A stretch of DNA of 64,000 bases from Nageia nagi. Lineage: Eukaryota; Pinophyta. The notes beneath the pieces are model-generated. The model ran no database searches. It saw only the letters and a list, made by a program, of their open reading frames with translations, and had not been told where the DNA came from. This document shows, piece after piece, positions 25,080 to 36,759 of this stretch. Position numbers and translations under genes: made by a program. Each line of letters begins with the position of its first letter. Positions within the stretch are counted from its first letter, which is position 1. The stretch lies in the NCBI GenBank assembly GCA_050084985.1, contig JBITNC010000001.1, positions 42,966,001 to 43,030,000 of the forward strand, written 5' to 3'.

Positions 25080-26150
25080 AATGTGTGCAAGAGGAGATGA
25101 AGTCATTTTCCTTCTGTGTGATAAACCCTTAACTCACTTGGCTATTACCTTCTTGTTCTTATTTGCTTGTATTTTCTCAATTTTTTGCCATTTCATAAAT
25201 GATTATTACATCCACAATAAAAAAATTTACACAATACGTGTATAGTTGACCTTCTTAGTCATGTTGGGTATCTAGATGGAGCAAAAGATAAATAGCATGT
25301 TAATAAAACTTGATCATTATAGTGTAGAGTTATTTACTTAGTACCTTGACTAGTTTGTAGGTAATGGTGATGGATTCATTTGTCTTATGTTCAATAAACC
25401 CTTAATTTTCCTTATTCTCACCTTCCTCTTCTTTTTTGTTTGTATTTTCTCATTTTATTGTTAATTCATGAAGTATTATTATATCAACAATGAATGAAAT
25501 TACACAATACATGTATCATTAATATTTCTATCCATGCTAGGTATCTAGATGAAGTAAAAGACTCTATAGGTAGCATGCCAATATAACTTGATTGTTGTAA
25601 TGTGGATTTGTTTGCATAGTACCTTAACCAATTTGTAATAAATGATGATGGAGTCATTTTTCTTGCAATGAAATCACCTCCTCTCTCACCTTCCTTTCCT
25701 TGATTTCTTGTATGGTATTTTGTTGGATCTTCCTTAGTAGCTTGACTAGTTTGCAAGTAATGGTGATATATTGGTTTGCCTTGTGCATTATAAAGTACCC
25801 TTAACTCACTTACTTCTTACCTTCCTCTTCTTGTGTTCTTGGATTTTTGTTAATTCATTAATGATTATTACATCCACAATGAATAGAATTATACAATAAA
25901 TGTATGGTTGACATTCTTGGTCGTGTTGGGCATTTAGATGAAGTAATAAGACTTTATAAATAGCATGTTAATAAAACCTTATTATTGTAGTATAGAGTTT
26001 TTGTATAGTATCTTGAGTAGTTTGTAGGCAATTTTGATGGATTTATTTTCCTTTCAGTGATAAGTCCTAACTCACATCCTCTCTCACCTTCTTCATCTTA
26101 TTTACTTGTATATTATTTTTTTGGGTTTTATTGTTGACCTATGTTATTTT
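25080..26150. repeat. Tandem repeat, ~275-bp unit, four to five copies
   Basis: The anchor GATGGAGTCATTTTCC (with variants) occurs at 25096, 25369, 25648, 25765 and 26036, spacing 273, 279, 117 and 271 bp. One copy is therefore truncated. Each full unit contains, in order, accttcctcttcttg, gattattacatccacaatga, a Tgttgggtatctagatgaag block, gcatgttaataaaac and taccttgactagtttgtag. Copies differ at roughly one site in five. The array lies directly downstream of the gypsy integrase end (- strand), so it may belong to that element's 3' untranslated region or LTR. Confidence 0.9.
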
Positions 26151-26419
26151 ATCTGTAACATGTGTTGTGTCATTATTATCTATTAGTGTAGTTCAAAATC
26201 ACCATTTAAAATTATCATCTATAATGATATATAAGGGAGATTTTAAATTTCCCATAAAAACTACTATCTATTGTAACTATGATGGAGGTATAAATGTGCC
26301 ATAAAAAAGAATTATAAAGAAAATCATCCTTAAATCTTAATTTTGGTATAGTCGGCCCTTCCATTGCATAAGTACTATGATGGTTTAATTGTGTATTAAA
26401 TGCAAGCATTATTCTAGGA

Positions 26420-27500
26420 TTATTTTTATTTCTATCTTGATCAAGCCTTCATCTATGAGTTTTGGGAGAGGTTTTTATTCTTACATATTCTATCCAAGTT
26501 TTTTTTTGAGGTAGAAGACATGAAAAATTAGGTGAATTTTTGAAGAAGTCAGTAATTCCAAGTTATAAGAAATCTTTTCAACTTGTTGAATAATCTTAAA
26601 GGATCCATGAAATCTTTGTGCTAAATATTTTTGCTTGAAGCTTCCATAATATTTGCTTATATGGTTGTAGTATGAGGAAAACTATGTCTACCACTAAATG
26701 AATATACATTCAAATCTCTTTTGATTAACTTAGTACTTCATTCTATCTTGTATTGCTACCAAGTTCTTCTTTAATGTTTGGAGTATTTGATCTCGTTAGG
26801 TAATTATATAATCTATTATTTATATATGAAATGTCCCACCTATATATGAAATAAGAGATAGTGGGGGTTTCCCATAAACTTCATATGGAGAGAGATTTAT
26901 TATAGAATAATAAGAATTAGTATATGAATATTTTCCTAAACATAATGACTTAATCCATTATGTTGAATTCTCTATTATGAAATAATATAGATATGTTTCT
27001 AAATATTTATTTAATATTTTGGTTTATCTATATATTTATTAATTATAAGAAGAGCTCATTTCCAATCCCTTACAACTTGAACAATTTCCAGTGTAGAATT
27101 TACTTGTAAATATTAGATTACGATCACTAATAATAGATTTAGGCATCTCATGGAGATCAAATATTGAGTCAAAAAATATTTGAGCAACTATAGAAGCAAT
27201 AAATAGATGAAGAAAATATAAAATTATGCAAATTTTAATAACTAATCCATAACTACTAAAATTACTAACTTTCCTACTAACTTAGATAGTACCTTTATAA
27301 ATTCCTTTGAAATTTGTCTAATTTTGAATAAGAATTGGTAAAGGATACAACAATATTGGTGACTTAAAATTCTTTGGCTTGACCATCTGATAAATTCCAT
27401 ATTCTACCATAAAGGTTCTCATATCCTTCTTCATCATTTTCTATAAAAAAAAATATTTTATCCTTTGATATCTTTTTGTAAATCATGATTATGCTTCCAT
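26420..27500 (-). pseudogene. pol: gypsy integrase, core and C-terminal part
   Basis: From about 27150 down, DLHEMPKSIISDRNLIFTSK gives the second catalytic Asp (family HG.P..I.SDRD..F.S.F). A decayed LETYLYYF segment near 26980 matches the region after the catalytic Glu (family AYHPQ.DGQTE..NR.LE.YLR), and SPYEVYGKPPLSLISY follows. Near 26640-26490, AQRFHGSFKIIQQVEKISYN and SSKIHLIFHVFYLKK match the gypsy integrase C-terminus (family YGPF.I....AY.L.LP..S.IHPVFHVS.LK). A chromodomain should follow towards 26200 but is not convincingly readable. Confidence 0.82.
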
Positions 27501-27639
27501 ACGGATAAGTGCAATTCTTTAATGAACTTACTTCATAATTCTAAATTCTCTAGGAGGATTATTCTACCCATATACTTCAATATGCTACTATCTTACTCAT
27601 AATATTTATGATCCTTATTTGAAGTTTTAATATCTTTAA

Positions 27640-28100
27640 TGAGGAGGATTTGTAACTTTTATTCTTGTATATTATTTTACTTCATGAATCCATGCAGTTT
27701 GAGGAACTAAAATAGCATGTAATATGGGATCCACTTCTTATTGACTAGAAAGAGAATAAGTGACTATGATTTCTTTCTCTTTTTTATAGATAATTTTGTA
27801 ATCATGTGCTAGCAATTTGTATACCCATTTTTTATACTATGAGAATAAAACACTTTGCTCTAAGAAATATTTCAAACTATGGTGATTTATCTTGTTAAAG
27901 AACTTACACCCTGGTGAGTAAGGTCTCCATTGTTTTTCTACTTTTAAGATAACCATTATTTAATTTTTATATGTGGATTTACCCAAATTCTTCCCATAGA
28001 GTTCCTTTCTCATCAATGAAATTGGTCATCCTTCTTGCATTAGTGCAATCCAAATGTTATTTTCTAATGCATTAATTTATATCATAAATCATTTAGAAAA
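27640..28100 (-). pseudogene. pol: gypsy RNase H, broken
   Basis: Readable - strand pieces are KQWRPYSPGCKFF (family WR.YL.G..F), NHHSLKYFLEQ (family DH.SLK.L..Q) and KWVYKLLAHDYKIIYK (family W...L..YDFEI.Y..G). They are in normal order below the RT end at 28100. Stops and a frame change are present. Confidence 0.8.
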
Positions 28101-29460
28101 ATATAGACTAGCAAGTATAGGTGTTATATTCATTGCCTTATTAAATGTATTAAAGGATTTTTTTGTAATCTTATGCCACAAAAATAAATTATTCCTAAAA
28201 ATTGATGTTAGTGGGACCACAATTTTCCCATATTTATGAATAAATTTCTTGTAGTATCTAGTGAAACCTAAAAACCCACAAAGGCTCTTCAAGGTTTTGG
28301 GATTTGGCTAGTTAACCATATCTTCAATTTTCCTTCTATCCACCTTTATTCATTTCAATAAATGTGTCCTATATACTCTACTTTAATGATTCTAAATTAT
28401 TCACTTTGATTATTTGATATATAAGTTATTTTTTTCAATAATTCTAAGACAAATTTCAAATACCACAAATGATCTTCTATCATCTTGTTGTAGATCAAAA
28501 TATCATCAAAGAATATCAAAATGAACTTGCATAAGAATGGTCTAAAGATATCATTCATGAGGATTTAGAATATTAATAGAGAATTTTTCAATCCAAATGG
28601 TCTAATTAAGAACTCATAATGTCCCTCATGTGTTCTAAAATCTATTTTTAGAATATTCTCATCCTTAATTATAATAGGTGATATTATGATCATATTTGTA
28701 ACTTTGAAAAGAAACAAGATCTATGTAATCTATTCAATAACTCATTTATACTTAAAATTGGAAATGTATCCTTAACAATGATCTTATTGAGGGCTCAAAA
28801 GTATACACATAACCTCCAACTTACATTTGTTTTCTTACCAATAAAATAGGAGAAGATTATGGGCTCCCTCTTGGATGAACCATTACTATCTACAAAAATG
28901 GAGAATTTTTCAATCCAAATGGCATGACTAAGAACTCATAATATCCCTCATGTGTCCTAAAATCTATTTTTATAATATTCTCATCCTTAATTATAATACA
29001 GTGATATCATAATCATAAGTCTAACTTTGAAAAGAAACAAGCTTTATGTAATTTATCCAATAACTCATCTATAATTGGAATTAGAATTGTATCATTAATA
29101 ATAATCTTATTGATAAATCAAAATTCTACATATAGCCTCCAACTTATATATTTATTTTTTATCAATAAAATAAGAGAAGATTATAGGCTCACTCTTGGAT
29201 GAACCATGCTTGCCTACAAAAATTCATGCACTAATTTTTCTATCATTTGTTTGTACATATGGATATTTGTATGGAATTATGTTTAGAGGGGCATTTCCTA
29301 GAATCAGTTGTATTTCATGTTCATATGTTCTTTTAGTTAGTATTCAAGAGGTATCTTCAAATATTTTAGAGAATTTATACAATAAGTCCCTCAATTTTGT
29401 ATGTGTTTCCTTGGTCTAATTGTGTTGAACTTCCATCGAATAAATTTTGGCCATCATCCC
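28089..29460 (-). pseudogene. pol: gypsy reverse transcriptase with internal tandem duplication
   Basis: From high to low coordinate on the - strand: near 29290-29230 a frame with IPYKYPYVQ and then EKLVHEFL (family RPYRYP..QK.EIEKLV.E.L). Next comes a duplicated block with SWRL.V, ALNKIIVKDTFPI and FSKL, then FRTHEGHYEFL. The catalytic motif is ILIFFDDILIYNK at about 28510 (family FVDD/FFDD). The block ends with LCGFLGFTRYYKKFIHKYGK in the open segment 28089-28292, the RT-RNase H connection. The duplication alone would destroy the enzyme. Confidence 0.88.
28579..29222 (-). repeat. 322-bp tandem duplication within the gypsy RT
   Basis: The stretch starting gagaatttttcaatccaaatgg at 28579 recurs at 28901 after 322 bp. 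The rest of the unit, up to the ggatgaacca..ctacaaaaat junction, is repeated in the same order. The copies encode the same RT fingers/palm segment twice (SWR, ALNK, FSKL, THEG.YEF). They differ at perhaps 15% of sites, so the event is old. Confidence 0.92.
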
Positions 29461-29559
29461 TCTAAATGTTTCTTTAAAAAAATTTCCATATTATGGAGAC
29501 TAATTATTTGAATATTTCTTGGATATATTTCTATTAAGTTGTACTAACTTTATTGGATA

Positions 29560-29640
29560 ATTGCATAGAACATTTGGTAAAGTCCCAATCTATTGGTCCT
29601 AAGGTTCATAGGCATTGTACTCCTAACACTACATCATAAC
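29560..29640 (-). pseudogene. gypsy protease C-terminal fragment
   Basis: SYDVVLGVQCL and TLGPIDWDF are read on the - strand (family GYDVVLGVQWL..LGPI.WDF), ending exactly at 29640 where copia A2 LTR-like sequence begins. The active-site half of the domain lies at 49267-49303. Confidence 0.85.
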
Positions 29641-29736
29641 TATTAGAATTAATAATACATTTAGGTATCTAGAATAAATGACATAAGTATTATTAGTAAT
29701 GCTGAATAATAAAATATTAGGATTTACTAGTATTTT
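29641..29736 (+). repeat. 5' LTR remnant of copia A2
   Basis: TATTAGAATTAATAATAC and the following ~80 bp align with the start of the 3' LTR at 48948 (TGTTAGAATTAATAATAT). Shared segments include atttaggtat, aataaatga and gaataataaaata. Similarity ends abruptly, so the rest of this LTR and the primer site appear deleted or replaced. Confidence 0.7.
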
Positions 29737-31639
29737 TCAAGTTCAATTGAAATGATTTTCTTTGTTTCCATAAGCTTATAAAGAGTGTTGCTTGAATTCA
29801 TTTTGCGCTCTTAACTAATCTGTCCTAAAAAGGATGGTTGAATTCAACCTATCCATGACTAAGGGATGATTTTTGTGAGACACATATGTGATGATATATA
29901 TTCACTTTTTGTGTTGCACTACCTAGAAGGATGGCATAGCCACTATATCTTCCATTTGTTTATTTTTATATTTAGATATTGAAGGTTGAAGACATAGAAA
30001 ATTATATTTTTCATCTCATACAACCTTCCCTAATACATAAGAAGATCTTTAATTTTTGTAAGAGAGTGCTTAGCACCCTTGTGAAGTTTTATGATCAAAG
30101 GAGTTTGATTCAAATCTACATATTTTATTCCTCTAATATCCATGTAGAACAAATTTGCACTTATTTTAAATATTGCCCATTTTAGAGTACAAACACAAGT
30201 GTGCCTAACATCTTCTCAAGATCATAAGAACTATCATTGATCATGTTGTTGAAGAAGAAGAATAGTTTGTGAAGGGAAATTATTTAGATATTTTCTAGCG
30301 TATTTGCATACAAATAGGCTTACACACCAAAAAAAATCAATGCATTTAACCTATAAAATGCATGCAAAGGAAGAGAGTATTCATGTGTGTGTTGTGCCTA
30401 AGAGAAGACTACAAACCTATTGCATCTTGGAGATGAATTTTATGAATAAAATGCCTTAAAAAATTTTACATATTACTTCAAAACCAATGAAACACCATTG
30501 AATAAATGTACAAGCTTAAGAATTTGTATGAATGTGTAGCCCTAATGGGGATTGACATAAGTTTGTTGTGTAAATGAAATGAGGTTTTTTTAGCAAATGA
30601 TTAAATATTTTTTACTATGTCTAAAGTGATGGGAAAATATTTACCCTAAGAAGCCCACCCAGCTTGTTCAACTCCAATTGCATGAAGGAAATAGAAAATA
30701 TTTTTTTTAGCACATGATTTATTTTAGCAAATATGTTGACTACTATTCCAAAAATATTTAAAGGTGTGAATTAGCTACATGAGAAGGTGTGAGAAAAAAT
30801 TATGTTCAAAGTAAAAATATATTATTGAAATAATTTACTATGGAATTATGTATTTCTAAAGAAAATAATTTAAACTTTTGCAATAAGAAGTTCAGCCTAC
30901 CAATAAACCCTTCAACTATAGTTTCTTGAAGTTGTATTGAAGGTAGTGAAGAATGTGAACACAAACCATCTACCAAAATAAAAGGCCATTCAAAGTTTTT
31001 ACTAATGATATAATAAAAAAATTTATAATTTTTTTAAAAATAAAGGAAACATAATATCAAATAAAATAAATTGATACAAAGGTTTAGGCTCATTGTTTAT
31101 TGGTGAAACATCAAGTTTAAATATAAGAGGTTATAAGTTCAATTATTCATGAAAAATTTAGAAAATTAATGTGTTTAAATTATTTTTATCATGTATTTAA
31201 AATTTTTAATGTTATTTTTTTAAAGATAAATAACATTTAATCTTTTTAAAATATAATAATACCTTTGAATAAAAATACCTTGAAGATAATTTTTAAGCTA
31301 AAATTTTTAATAATACCAAAGGTGTTTTTTTTCTTGAAGTAAAATTTGAAGATTACTGGTTTCCACTCAAACCAAAATAATTTCAAATTTGAAGTGAATA
31401 GCAAAAATTTGCAAGATAAATATGGTCATTCTTGACCCTAAACGTTTACTCCCAAATTCCCAACTTTTGAAAGGTGAAAACTCTGTTGCCAAAAAGACAA
31501 ATATTCAAACAATTTTAGAGTTTGAAGACTTATGGAAAATTATAACTAGCACATAATAGCATCTATAGGTTTTTGGTAAATACCAAATTAAATTTTATCA
31601 ATGTAATAAAAATACATGTATGATAATCTTAATTGGAAT
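29737..31639 (+). other. Leader region of copia A2 or unrelated insert, non-coding
   Basis: No recognised motif. The open frame 29979-30185 (+) has no family resemblance. By position this is A2 leader, which like the A1 leader would be unusually long. Parts may be later insertions. Confidence 0.4.
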
Positions 31640-32260
31640 CTCAAGTTATGTTCAACAATATGTTTATGACTCCAAATATGTTGTCGATGCCTAGAAAAAG
31701 ATGCGACAAGTGTTTGCATCAAAAAATCAAAATCAGATTCTACATTTACAAGGATAGTTACCCACTTTGAAACTAAAAGGTGGTGAAAAACTTGAGTCCT
31801 TCCTTTGCAAAGTTATGAAATTTCATGCCTCCCTATAAGCACTAGGAGAGATAGTGGAAGATAAGCTCCTTGTACCCATTATCTTAAGAGCACTCCCAAA
31901 AGCATATCATACCTTTGTGAAATCATTAAACATCTTGAACTAAACACCTAACTTTAAATAATTTTTAAATATGTTGCAATAAGAAGAAGGCTTCCATGAT
32001 AATTCAAATCAAAAAGATAATGCCATAATTTCCAATTAAATAAGTAAGAAACCTTTCTAACATAAGGGTAAAGGCAATAATTTCTCATAGTTTAATGGAA
32101 TATAAAAAATAAGTTATTTAATTTATGGAAGGAAAGGGCATGAATTATAGGATTATTGGTATAATTATTTTTCTCAAGGATCTTCAAGTAAAAAGAATCA
32201 AAAATGGAAAGGACCACCTTCTAAGAACCAGGGGAAGTGGATAAATATAATACCACCTTC
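31640..32260 (+). pseudogene. gag: copia A2 gag, broken
   Basis: Readable parts are LHLQG, LKLKGGEKLESFLCKVMKFH, EDKLLVPIILRALPKAYHTF and LNILN, the C-terminal half of UBN2-type copia gag (family: L...K......I..H......L...G....DE......L..LP..Y...V..L). IYGRKGHEL followed by YW is a decayed CCHC knuckle (family C..C...GH....C). Many stops. Confidence 0.75.
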
Positions 32261-32299
32261 ATGAATACAACAACAAGGGAATATTGCTAACAAGGTTGA

Positions 32300-33760
32300 A
32301 GAATAGGAGAACCCTAAACATAAAGTATCTTTCTCATCAAGATAAATGATCTATAATCACTATTTAGTATGTTCATTATGGTGCTTTGAAGTACATGAGT
32401 AGTCAAAAGGATTATTTTATTCCCTTGGATGAAAGAACTTATCCTAATCAATTTCATTTTGGAAATGACACACCCTATGATATTGATGAAAAAGGAGATG
32501 TGCAAGTCCCTCTTGGAAATAAAAACTATCAAATATAGGAGGTATTTTATGTGCTAAGTCTCACAAAGAATCTCTTATCTATCAATTATATGTTAAATAA
32601 CAACTTGAATATGGAGTTTGATATTGTGAATGGGAAGAAATGTTATTTCATTTCACAAAAATACAAATATTCTTGAATTATGGTTAAAACTTTGGAAGTT
32701 TAGAATATGTTCTTACTTGATGTTATAACTTCTAATAATCAAGCACTTATTATTCATGTTGTAGATGTCTCTGATCTTTAGCATTGATGGTATGGATATA
32801 TGAATCACCTGTTCACTTTGCAAAAGAGGAATATGATACGTGACCTTAAATCTCTTACTTCTCTTATTAAATTTATTCTACTTGTATAGTAGGGAAATAA
32901 TAGATAATTTCATTTGAGACTAGTGCACATCATGTTATAGAAGCTCTTGATATGATTTATTTTGATCTATGTGAACCCACAAAGGATAGCCACATTAGTC
33001 TTAGATATTTCATATTATTTTTTTTATAATTATTCCAAAAATATGTGGGTGTATTACTTGAAGATAAAGGATGAAACCTTTTAGTATTTCAAGGATTTTA
33101 AAGCTCATATAAGGAATGCTACTAGTCATCATATGCATGTACTTCACTCATATTGAGGGGGACAATAGAAATCAAATTATTTTTTGAGATTTTTTAAATA
33201 GAATGGGATTAGGAAATAGTTGACCATACCATATCAAAATGGAGTTGTTGAACAGTGAAATCAAACCATAGTGAAAATGGTGAGAAGTATGTTAATATAT
33301 GCAAAGTTGAATAAAGCATTTTGGGTTGAAATAATAAGGAATCCAATATATTTATTGAATATAAAACCTACAAAATATCTTGAGAGGGTGACTCCTTAAG
33401 ATGCATGGTTGAGAATGAAACCATATATCTCTCATCTTTAATTATTTGATTGCATTGCCTACATACATATTTCCAAAGAGCAATGGATGAAGTTGCAATA
33501 TAAGTCTATGAGGTTCATTATTCTCAAGTATAGAAATGAATCCAAAGGCTACAAACTCATGGATTCTACTACTCAAAATACATATGTATGTAAATATGTT
33601 ATCTTTTATAAGAGTGGTGATCCTCCAACCAGTCCACCTACATCACCACCTAATACTATCAATGATCCTATAATTATCTCTAATGATGAGGATAATGAGA
33701 GAGAAGAAGTTTCAATTATGAGATTACCACTTGAGCCACCTAATAACTCTAGATGATCTA
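32300..33760 (+). pseudogene. pol: copia A2 protease remnant and integrase
   Basis: DIDEKGDVQVPLGNKNYQI and VFYVLSLTKNLLSI are the C-terminal half of copia protease. The integrase follows with decayed zinc finger. IPYQNGVVEQ (about 33225) supplies the catalytic Glu, then NQTIVKMVRSML, NKAFWVEI, YLLNIKPTK and LFDCIAYIHISKEQWMKL. Open stretch 33487-33756 is the integrase tail: ESKGYKLMDSTTQ, then a Pro/Ser/Thr run and an acidic linker (SNDEDNEREE) before RT. Numerous stops precede it. Confidence 0.83.
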
Positions 33761-33929
33761 CATGGTATAAGAAAATATTTTAAGATTCACGTCTATGTAC
33801 TCTACTTGATACTTCTACATCTAGATCAAGGACACACAACATGGCTCATGAAAGGACATACATCATGTCTTGTAAGAAAGTGAATTTAGAATTAATAAGC
33901 ATAGTGGTAAATACTCCTAAACCTAATTT

Positions 33930-34132
33930 GGTTTATAAGGCTATTGAGCTACCACATTAGAAATCATCCATTGATGTTAAGTATAATTCTTTGATGAAGA
34001 ATAGAACATGGAATATTATATATCTTCTCCCTAGTAAAAAACAAATTGGATGAAAATGGGTGTTCAAAATAAAGTACAAAGTTGATGAAAAACTTAATAA
34101 GCACAAGGCCAAACTAGCTTCTAGGGGATATT
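33930..34132 (+). pseudogene. pol: copia A2 reverse transcriptase, N-terminal fragment
   Basis: SLMKNRTWNII is followed by LLPSKKQIG, KWVFKIKYKVDEKLNKHKAK and ASRGYL (family L..N.TW.LV.LP..K..I..KWVFK.K...G....KARLVA.GY). The frame is cut at 34132 by the TGTAGACC end of the nested LTR element. RT resumes at 48031, but some 150 codons downstream in the family alignment. Confidence 0.85.
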
Positions 34133-34823
34133 TGTAGACCCTAAATTATGTAAATAGTAATATAAACACAAATAAGTCTACTAAATATGACAATTATTCA
34201 AATACAATTATTAATAAATGAAAAGTGTGCACCTAATATGCTAGGTAATCCTCAAGGTATGATCAAGGTACATGGGGGATTGGATTAGATTAGATATAAG
34301 TTCATGAGTGATATTCAATTTTCTAGATGAGTGTTATTTACCTATCTTATCTTTATCTCTAGATCATAAAGAAGCATGCAACATGGATGATGTATAAGTA
34401 CTATGGTGTCAATGCCTTGAAATCTATAGAATTATATCATGTGTAAAATATATCAAGTAATAAAATCTCAAAGCATAACATATCCTCAAATAGGTGGCAT
34501 CAACAGACATCGAAAGTGTAATCTATAGGAAAACCACCTATCATAGAGATATGATAGGAATATCAACCTCCAACTCCTCCTTTTATAACCTGCAAGGACA
34601 TAGGAAGGAGTGAAAGAAGACTTATAGAAATAATATAATCTTTGTAATATTCAAGATACTTTAAAATATGAACCATGATAAATGATATTGCATTTAATCT
34701 AACACATGGTATTTCATTGTAATATCAACTTTATCTTGATATTTATAATATTTATTTTAATCCTTAGAGAATTCTAAAATATGATTTATTAAATAAATAA
34801 TAAATCATTTTTAGGTATCTACA
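34133..34823 (-). repeat. 3' LTR of the nested gag-only element
   Basis: 691 bp, flanked on the outside by copia A2 RT and on the inside by a purine tract on the - strand. Positions 34133-34703 align with 47463-48030 at roughly 80-85% identity by eye. A - strand TATA-like GGTTATAAAAGG lies at 34581-34592. Confidence 0.9.
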
Positions 34824-34837
34824 TTTTTCCCTCTTTA
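34824..34837 (-). other. Polypurine tract of the nested gag-only element
   Basis: On the - strand AAAGAGGGAAAAA directly precedes TGTAGATACC, the LTR start. This fixes the element's orientation as minus. Confidence 0.75.
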
Positions 34838-36759
34838 AATGTGAAATGAAAAGCATTGAAATTCCATAATCCAAATAAGTTTAGATAAGTGAAAAAAAAT
34901 TAAGGTTAAAGTGCACTTCCCTTTCATGATTGTTATGTTGAGTATGATATCTCATTTTCCCCCTTTTGGTCTTGGATTTCCCATCACACTAGCTTATATG
35001 AGGTGATCAAGCCAAAATAACATCTTGTATGTGGAGGATTGATGATACCTTTTAGGTCTTACACTTTAGGATGATTTTTGAAAACAAAATAAATAATACC
35101 CACATAGATAACATCCATTGAAATAATATTCAAAGTAAGAGAAAATATGAAAATAATATAATATATTTTATTATACTACTATTGTTGCAACTCATAGTCT
35201 ATTAACATCAAGTTGATGATGTAAAGATATACCCCAATCTTGTAATAGATTTTGGGATTAGATGACCTACAATTTTTGAAAGATTATACTCATGGGGTTA
35301 CCATGGCCTAGAATCTCATATTTTGTTAGTAGAACATGCATTGCTTTTGAAAACTAATCATGAGAGATATTAATATCATGTTTACACTTGTTACTAGATA
35401 TTCTAATAAATAATGGCCTAAGATTATCAGATATGAAAAATTTTGTAATTGAATATTACAGCATGAATACCTTGTAGATTGTTTTAATGTGTCATCGGTG
35501 TCATGATTTTCATTGAATTAGCAAAACCTATCTTAAACATATATTCTTAGCATGTTTTTTAGAATCCATATTTGTGAAATAATGGCATTTTGGAACATAT
35601 TTTCAACAAGATAATCATCATGCACTTTTAACTTGTAATAATAGCCAAAATTAGGATATCGATGCTTAAGAAGGGAGTTGATGATCAGGAAGGTAGTCGA
35701 TGCTCAAGAAGGGTGTTGACAATCAAGAAGGGCATCAATGCTCTAAAAATCACTAAATTAATCTTTTTTAAAGAAACAAGAGAGATGTAACACATTTCAT
35801 TACACATATAAACTATAAAATCCAATGTTGCATGTATCCATTTTGAGATTTTAATGCCAAAAGTATAGTTTAGGGTTCTTAGAATGAAATAATAAAAATG
35901 GGAAAAGATAAAAAAATGTTTTCATTATAACTTATCATCTTACTTACTTAGATCTCTACGGATTCTTACATTCTTACTAACTAGGTGATTCCATTTGTCC
36001 ATTAGCACTTCTGAGCTCATTTCCATCATAAAGTTGGGTCCATTCTTACTTGTTTGATCATTAAATTTTCTCCTCATTGTGGTGACATGGAGGAGGTTGA
36101 TTGGAGAACAATATAGCATCCTTTAGTGAGGATAAAGGGATGTATGTCCAAGCACTTGAGGATTATCCCCATGGATCATTTTGTGAGTTCATTTCTTCAT
36201 TTTTCTTTTCATTGTAATTTTTTTCTTATTGCCCCTATTTTCAAAACCCCTAGGATTTTGATTTTTTGCTTAACATATATAAAAGAAGGAGGGGTTTTGT
36301 ATTTTTGCATTGAGTTTAATGTTATTACCAATTGAAGAGTTTGTTAATTTTTATTTTTATTAAAATTTTCCCTAATTTGGATTATCATTTTGTGAATTGA
36401 GTTTAGGAATTCATATTTTTGTTTTAATTAGGGGGGAGGGGTTTTAACTTTTATTGTGTTAATTTGTGATATAATATGATTATGCCCCTAGTGCTTGATT
36501 TAGCATGTATAATTACTTTATTTAATATTTTTTAATGTTCATAATTATCAATGATTTTTATGTGTTTATGATGTTCAATACTGAAAATACCTTGTATGAG
36601 GGGGTCCTATGAAATTAGAGGCCTTAAATAGGGCACATGGTTGGATTCATTATAACAATCATAATGACATACTAGAGGTGATAGGTTTGTATGATTTTGT
36701 CATTATAGGTGAAATACATATTTATTTTCATCTTTAGACATCAATAATTTAGTGTAAGG
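34838..36759. other. Non-coding interior of the gag-only element
   Basis: No recognised coding motif. It includes a short tandem repeat at 35659-35744. The + strand frame 36126-36335 has no family signature and a hydrophobic, T-rich composition. Confidence 0.5.
35659..35744. repeat. 38-bp tandem repeat
   Basis: TCGATGCTTAAGAAGGG at 35659 recurs as TCGATGCTCAAGAAGGG at 35697, and a third start (TCAATGCTC) is at 35735, giving about 2.3 units of 38 bp. The segment is G-richer than its surroundings. Confidence 0.8.

Larger units (their letters stand above)
26170..29640 (-). mobile_element. Chromovirus-like Ty3/gypsy element, pol part (left half of a split element)
   Basis: Read on the - strand, protease C-terminus, RT, RNase H and integrase follow in the gypsy order from 29640 down to about 26430, all broken by stops and frameshifts. 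The RT signature FRTHEGHYEF.V.PFGL is that of chromoviruses such as Reina-type elements. Its protease N-terminus and gag lie at 49227-50400, about 20 kb away, because copia A2 inserted between them. LTRs were not identified on either side. Confidence 0.85.

Noticed and set aside
29195-29419. Open plus-strand frame of 74 codons
   Set aside because: It is antisense to the gypsy RT entry region, whose motifs are clear.
29737-29960. Minus-strand reading as more of the gypsy protease
   Set aside because: The real continuation of the protease is at 49267-49303; the apparent match here was weak and needed several frame changes.
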